DNA of 64,000 nucleotides, taken from positions 89,640-153,639 of the forward strand of contig CAJNOL010000357.1 of the NCBI GenBank assembly GCA_905250125.1. Direction: 5' to 3'. This stretch comes from Rotaria sordida. Its lineage: Eukaryota; Rotifera; Eurotatoria; Philodinida; Philodinidae. Every line of letters starts with the position of its first letter. Positions within the stretch are counted from its first letter, which is position 1. Of this stretch, positions 58,738 through 64,000 are shown in pieces. The position numbers were made by a program, and so were the translations under genes. The notes below the pieces were generated by a model. The model was not told the origin of the DNA, searched no databases, and worked only from the letters and a program-made list of their open reading frames with translations.

Positions 58738-59685
58738 TTTAAAAAAAAAACACATTTTGATTTGTATTTAAATCTTTTAATATTATTAATTTTTTTGTGT
58801 GTTTGTATATGTAAACATTTGTTTTGTTTTTGATAAAGTTTCATTAATGTTGAATTGTATACTTTAAAATATTTCATTCAAAGAATAGTGACCAGTTATT
58901 GGAATCTTATTTTTTTGGCTATATGATAGTTGACTTCATTTAACATTTGTAGATATTAGAATGAAAGAAACTTTCCGTATGTTAGGAGAAAATTTAAATT
59001 TCATGAAAGAAAAAAAAAAGCACTTTATCAAAAAGTTGATTACCTATTCCATCTATCATATTGTTATTAGATAAAGATTGTTAATTTTAATAAATAGTTT
59101 TATCATTACCGAAAGATTGAAAATTGTTGAATATTTGTAAAATCGAAGTTATAATCTCATCGTAATTTTGGTTGAATGATTGTTAGATGCAGATGCATAT
59201 TTACAATTAAAATTACATATGTTATGGATGTGGGTGTAGCTATGTAGTTGCATTTATGTCTATGTGGGTGGGTGAATTGAAGACATACACCCAATACTCT
59301 CAAGAGGTTATTCTCGATAATAGTAATTACACAACTACTAAAGAATACTTATATTTCAATTGAACTAAGTTCTACAGGTTTTTCTTGAATAGACAAGAGG
59401 AATCAATTGAAACTGGTGTTTTATCCTCTGCTTGATACTAAATAAAACGAACAAAGAAAAATGTTTTCTTCACCTTGTCAAGCAAATGAGTCTTTCGAAT
59501 ACATTCCATGTCAATGAATAAACTTCAATTGCTGTAGATCTATATATATATATAGATATAGATATATCTTTAAAGAACGACTTCTTTTCAATATGAATAT
59601 GATTTTTATTTAATTGCCTTCAAAGAATGTTTAAATGTATTTAATAAAAAGATTAAAAGAAAACAAAAAGAAAAGTGATGTGTGA
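58738..59685. other. Intergenic, convergent 3' flanks
   Basis: Contains a short TGTGGGTG/CACCC patch near 59228-59290 that can pair with ACACCC downstream, and an AT microsatellite near 59541. No gene supported. Confidence 0.45.
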
Positions 59686-61842
59686 TTAAAATTGAATTTT
59701 CATTGGTTTAGGTAATTTTGTTTTATGTTCAAGTAACATATCAGTATCCATAGCAATACCAGCACATGCTGAAAGAATATTTGTTATACAACGATGTTGT
59801 TTAAAAAGTGCATTTATAACAGGTGTACCCGATGGAACCATTGGAGCTTTAAGAAGATAAGAAAGTATTGATAAAACAGATTCAAATGTTTGATATTGAT
59901 CATTATCATTTGTTGTATATGTAATACGTGTCATTAATTCAGTTAAAATAACTAAATCAATTATTAATGGTGAAGCTAAAAGTGAATCTTCACATGTATT
60001 ATGAATAACTATTGTATTAAGACCATTCATAAATATTGAGGATATATATTCATCCATAGCTCGTTTTGAATCTAACAAAAAAAACAAAAACATTTTTATT
60101 TAATTGAATTTCAAAAAACAAAAAATTTATGTTTTTTTACCTTTAACAAATGGTACATATTTAATAACAACAACATGATCAGGATGTTCATTAATTTTTT
60201 TATTATAAAGTAAATGATTAGCACCAACCATATCATCAACAACATTTGATTTACTTATTTCTTTTGAACGAAATTGTTGTGGTGCACTTAAATTTTTCCC
60301 ATCATTATTACCTAAATGATTATATGAAACAATTGATTGAAGTTTTAAACCAGCTGAAACAAGAAAATCAACAAGAACAGATTTTAATTTTGTTTGTCCA
60401 CTTTTAAAATCATCACCACCAATAAAAACATGATTTTTTTCAGCAAGATCAATTATTCCTGGTACTAATGTATTTTGTGGACTACCATTTATATATGGAC
60501 AATTTTCTAAAATAGCTGCACAAGCAAATATATTCGATGGACTTATTTCATCTTCATTATTAGCAATAGATTGAAGAAGTTCTTCACCTGTTGTATTTAA
60601 ACCTGAAAGAACTAGAAAGACAAAAAAAAAAGAAGTTAGAAAAACAAGAAATCCGTTTCTTTTGTACCATCAACATAACGTTCAGTATTAGCTGTCCATA
60701 AAATAATAACTTGTTCTAAATTATGAATTTTTTTAAATGTTCGAATATCATTTCTTATATGTTCTAAATCATTTTGTTTTGTTCCTTTTGAAATTAAATT
60801 ATTTGCACGATCTTCTTGATTTGCAGCAATAAAATCTGAATAATAAATTGATGGTAATGGTTTTAATTGTAACATTTTAGATTTTAATTTTTCTTGTAAT
60901 GCATAATCAAATACACATGCTCGTTCCATAGCTTCATATAAATTTGCTTCATTTATATCCCATCCACCAATAACAATATCATTTGGATGTAACATTGGTA
61001 ATATTGTATTAAATGGTATATGAACTTCTTTACCTTCATTATTACTTCCAAGACGAATTGTTGTTGATTGAGTTAATGAACCATAATAATTTGGATATTG
61101 TTCACCCTCTAAATAAAATGTCAATTAATAATCAACAATCTGAATATTGACTGAGAAAAATTTTTGGATAATATTAATATAATCTTTCAAATGATTAGTT
61201 TAAAATAAATTTATAAGGGTATTTCTCTAGATGTTCAATTACTTTGCCATGAAGACAATATTCATTTGATAAGTAACAGAAAAATCTAGAATGGTTTGAT
61301 CTTTTGTTTTTGAGATAACAGAATTTTACTAGATTTGTCAACAAAAAAAAAAAAACAAAACAAATAGTTAAATGTATTTTTCACCTTTACGCATCCATGT
61401 TATTTGATCACGATTAGCAATAATAGCACCAGTAACTGTTGAACCATTATTTCCACCCCAACCAACAAGCATAACACCTGTACGTTGTACTTGACGTTTT
61501 GTACGAAAATTATATTGATATTTTCGTGGAATAATTTTAACTTGTTTTGTTTGATGATCAATTTCACAATGATTCATTTCATATATATATTTACTTTCAA
61601 TAAATTCATTTGAATAAATTGTATTTCTACCAGTAACTTGAATTGAATAATCAGATGGTACACCTAAAACAAAAGATAAATGAAATAAAAGTTTAAAAAA
61701 AAATAAATAAATATTTGAAATTTTTACCATCATGATCAGCTGGATTAATAGTTTGATCATCTTCACTAAGTATATTTACTTCAACAATAGCTGTTGATTT
61801 TGAATTCGATTGTATTGTTGAAACATGGCCATTAGCTGGCAT
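59686..61842 (-). CDS. ISYNA1: Inositol-3-phosphate synthase, 563 aa
   Basis: Exons 61728-61842, 61385-61663, 60668-61108, 60141-60611 and 59686-60071; all phase-1 junctions close. The enzyme converts glucose 6-phosphate to 1D-myo-inositol 3-phosphate with NAD+, the first step of de novo inositol and phosphoinositide synthesis, in the cytosol. Visible signatures: the Rossmann NAD site [16 protein letters not shown] (about residues 107-122), [41 protein letters not shown], and the catalytic lysine region [11 protein letters not shown] followed by [14 protein letters not shown]. The length matches animal and yeast homologues (about 530-560 aa). No breaks or missing motifs; it appears functional. 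Convergent with the Kunitz gene. Confidence 0.96.
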
Positions 61843-64000
61843 TGTTCTTTTTGTTTTTTATTATACTAAAAAAAAAAACAAATACTCAAATCAATGATCA
61901 CTAGAACAATACAACATACAATTTAAGTGTATAAATTTATACTTCTTCGATTAAGAGATCGAAAGAAATAAGGTTTGAGTTATTATACTAAAAAATATCA
62001 TATATATATGTATATATAGATGGATGCAAGCATCAAGGTCAGATAAAGTGCATTGCACGCATCATTGAGTTCGATGTAAACCATGAAACAAAACAAACTT
62101 TTCGTTTGGGCTATTATTCACCTTTAACCTATCAGTTTTTGTATTAAAAATCATCCTATGGACTATATCAAATATTTGCTTATATGAATAATTCTGATGT
62201 TCTTTATGAATAAATTTCTATTGATTTTGTACATAACCTCGAGAAATAATTCGTACTAAATATAAATAAGGGCAAAAGAACTATTCTCTTGGTAAATATA
62301 CTTCATCGTGTAGTGAATTGAACCAAATAACTAAAATCAATATACTTAAAGAACTACAATATCGTAATCTTAAAGCAACAGTGTGTAATATATTATCGAA
62401 ATTATAAAAAAAGACTTACAAAAAAAAATATTACTTATCAAGAAACTAGTTCTTTATGATTTAGACAAAATTTGTGTTGTAGATATCAAATAATCGCATT
62501 CAGGATGCATGCCACGTTTTTTCGCGATCCGAATCGGTTGGTTTTGTTCTTTTTGATCATCCTATAGTCTGAATCGGTGGTCTTCATTCATTGGAAAGAT
62601 TTAGAGACTCGAAGCCCGTTTTTGAATGTAGGAGGTTTCGGGTCGTTTTTTAGAAGCCAAATTTTGCCCATTTCTTTGACATACTTGATCCAATCGAACT
62701 GAAACTTTTGTCATAAGTACTAAACACGGTTTATAGTGAATATTTTCTGTTATTTAAGCTTCCCTCAGAAAAGCTTCTTTTGCTGAAATAAAAAATTTGG
62801 ATCTTTAATTTTAATTAGCGATTTTTTGGCCAAAGAATTGAGAATTTCCCGAAAAAGTTTTTATATGAAACAAATAGAGAGAAATTCAAAAATTGAGCAC
62901 CTATATAGGCCTAGCCGTAAGTGTACTCTACAATTTAAAAACCATTCGGACATGTTAGCTCGTATCCTCATTTTGAAAATCTTCCCTGCATAAAGGGTAC
63001 TTTTGATCAATGAATTGACTATAACTAGTGAGTATCTTGGAGATCATTTTGGTTGAAAAATAAAAAAGTTTATTTATGAGAAAGGTTTAAAAAATCACTG
63101 CTGCTGTGTTTTTTGGCATGCCTTACAAAACATGAGCTATTGCAAAAAAAAAACTGCTTTTCAAGGTACTCGTATTTATTTTTGTTTATTTGAAGAAAGC
63201 TAAGAAAAATACCCACTTCAAACGGGGTGTAGTATCTGAGTAAAAACAATCTCAGCGCGATCGAAGACACGACTTTCAGATCCAAGTTCACCGAAGCGTG
63301 GACTTGCAGCTTTCTACATTAATTGCATAGAACATGTTCTTGTTTGATCTCGTTTACATAAATAATCAATTAACTATTCAATTTCTTTTGTTATTAACAT
63401 ATTACTCTTTTCATCTAAGCAAAAACTTTTAGTTTATTAAGTATCACATGAAGAGAAAATGAACAAGAAGAATTAAAATTGTACGTTGATCTTTGTTTTT
63501 GTTTTTTTTGAGAGCAGCCAATAAATAGCTAAAACCTTGATTCTTCACTTGTTCGTAAACACGGATGTTGCCAGATATTGGTAAAAAAGAACTCGGATCT
63601 TGGTCTAATATGACAAGTTTTTACTCTACTTATCTTGAAAATTTCAATGTTGTTGGTTCACTTTCCATGTAATTATTTTCTTTTGTTAATTGGTTTAGAA
63701 AATAATTTTATTTAAAGAAACACATTCGTCGAATCTGTTTCACACAGAATCCTTTTTTCTTTCAAACTAATCATTTCAATGAAAATCTTTTGGATATATC
63801 CATATTTTATATGATTAAATAATAATTTCATTTATCATTTTTGTTTTTTTTGTTTTCATGTTTGCTACTGTATTATTTACAAAAAGAAATCAAAGCAATG
63901 AAATTCAGCAAAAAAAAAAAAGTAAAGAAGAACTATTTCTAATAGAATCAATTTAATTTCTTTTTTTCTTTGATCATCTATCGATCATCTTTTTTTTTTT
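61843..64000. other. Intergenic 2.1 kb, nothing supported
   Basis: Includes the INO1 promoter side. The stretch at about 62480-63310 is less AT-rich than its surroundings and may be old repeat DNA, but no coding frame, TIR or LTR could be defined. Confidence 0.45.

Noticed and set aside
62282-62300. CTCTTGGTAA resembling the end of a spliced-leader exon plus donor
   Set aside because: Only about ten bases agree with the leader as I remember it, and no Sm site or stem-loops follow.
1-64000. CRISPR arrays, rRNA, phage, integrated virus or LTR retrotransposon
   Set aside because: No regularly spaced repeats, rRNA motifs, capsid, integrase or reverse-transcriptase motifs were seen in any frame.

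Overview
This is an AT-rich eukaryotic (metazoan) nuclear contig. Introns are mostly 50-75 bp with GT-AG ends. There are two 100-N assembly gaps, at 2125-2224 and 47306-47405. The best guess is a bdelloid rotifer, probably Rotaria-like. The reasons are low GC, very short introns, B-box/coiled-coil and NHL-propeller genes, several F-box/LRR-type genes, interstitial CCCACA (TGTGGG) repeats, and many genes whose start codon lies at or just after a 3' splice-acceptor-like site. The species call is an inference, not a match.

Region 1-14.4 kb: a GH30 glucosylceramidase-like gene cut by the window edge (-), a hAT-type MITE with an 8-bp target duplication, a B-box/coiled-coil/propeller gene, several long inverted-repeat elements, a small single-pass membrane protein gene, a hAT transposase relic, and two adjacent minus-strand housekeeping genes (MGST3-like MAPEG protein and a hotdog-fold acyl-CoA thioesterase).

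Region 14.4-36 kb is accessory in character. It holds an F-box gene, a piggyBac-type MITE, a TIR element with a minisatellite core, a 600-aa coiled-coil protein gene, a B-box gene, an NHL-repeat gene, an F-box pseudogene with one nonsense codon, a tiny secreted cysteine-rich peptide gene, a telomere-like repeat, a 980-bp inverted-repeat element and a foldback element. The foldback carries one apparent 3' exon and abuts a 5'-truncated LRR-like gene.

Region 36-64 kb starts with 3.6 kb of empty AT-rich DNA and then becomes gene dense. It contains an unrecognised gene, a membrane RING-like protein gene, a disordered-protein gene, an initiator tRNA-Met gene, a palindromic piggyBac MITE next to a DNA-PKcs-like pseudogene, a 24-exon gene for a 1415-aa secreted DOMON/EGF/ShK protein, a MYND-finger gene, a two-Kunitz secreted protein gene and a complete inositol-3-phosphate synthase gene (5 exons, 563 aa). 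Exon joins of the multi-exon genes were worked out by hand, and reading phase closes in every one reported.

No operon, CRISPR array, rRNA or prophage was seen. The most unusual points are the concentration of hairpin-forming elements, the two MITE-like elements with minisatellite cores, the PRKDC relic in which three Trp codons read TGA, and the Kunitz domain lacking both partners of one disulfide.
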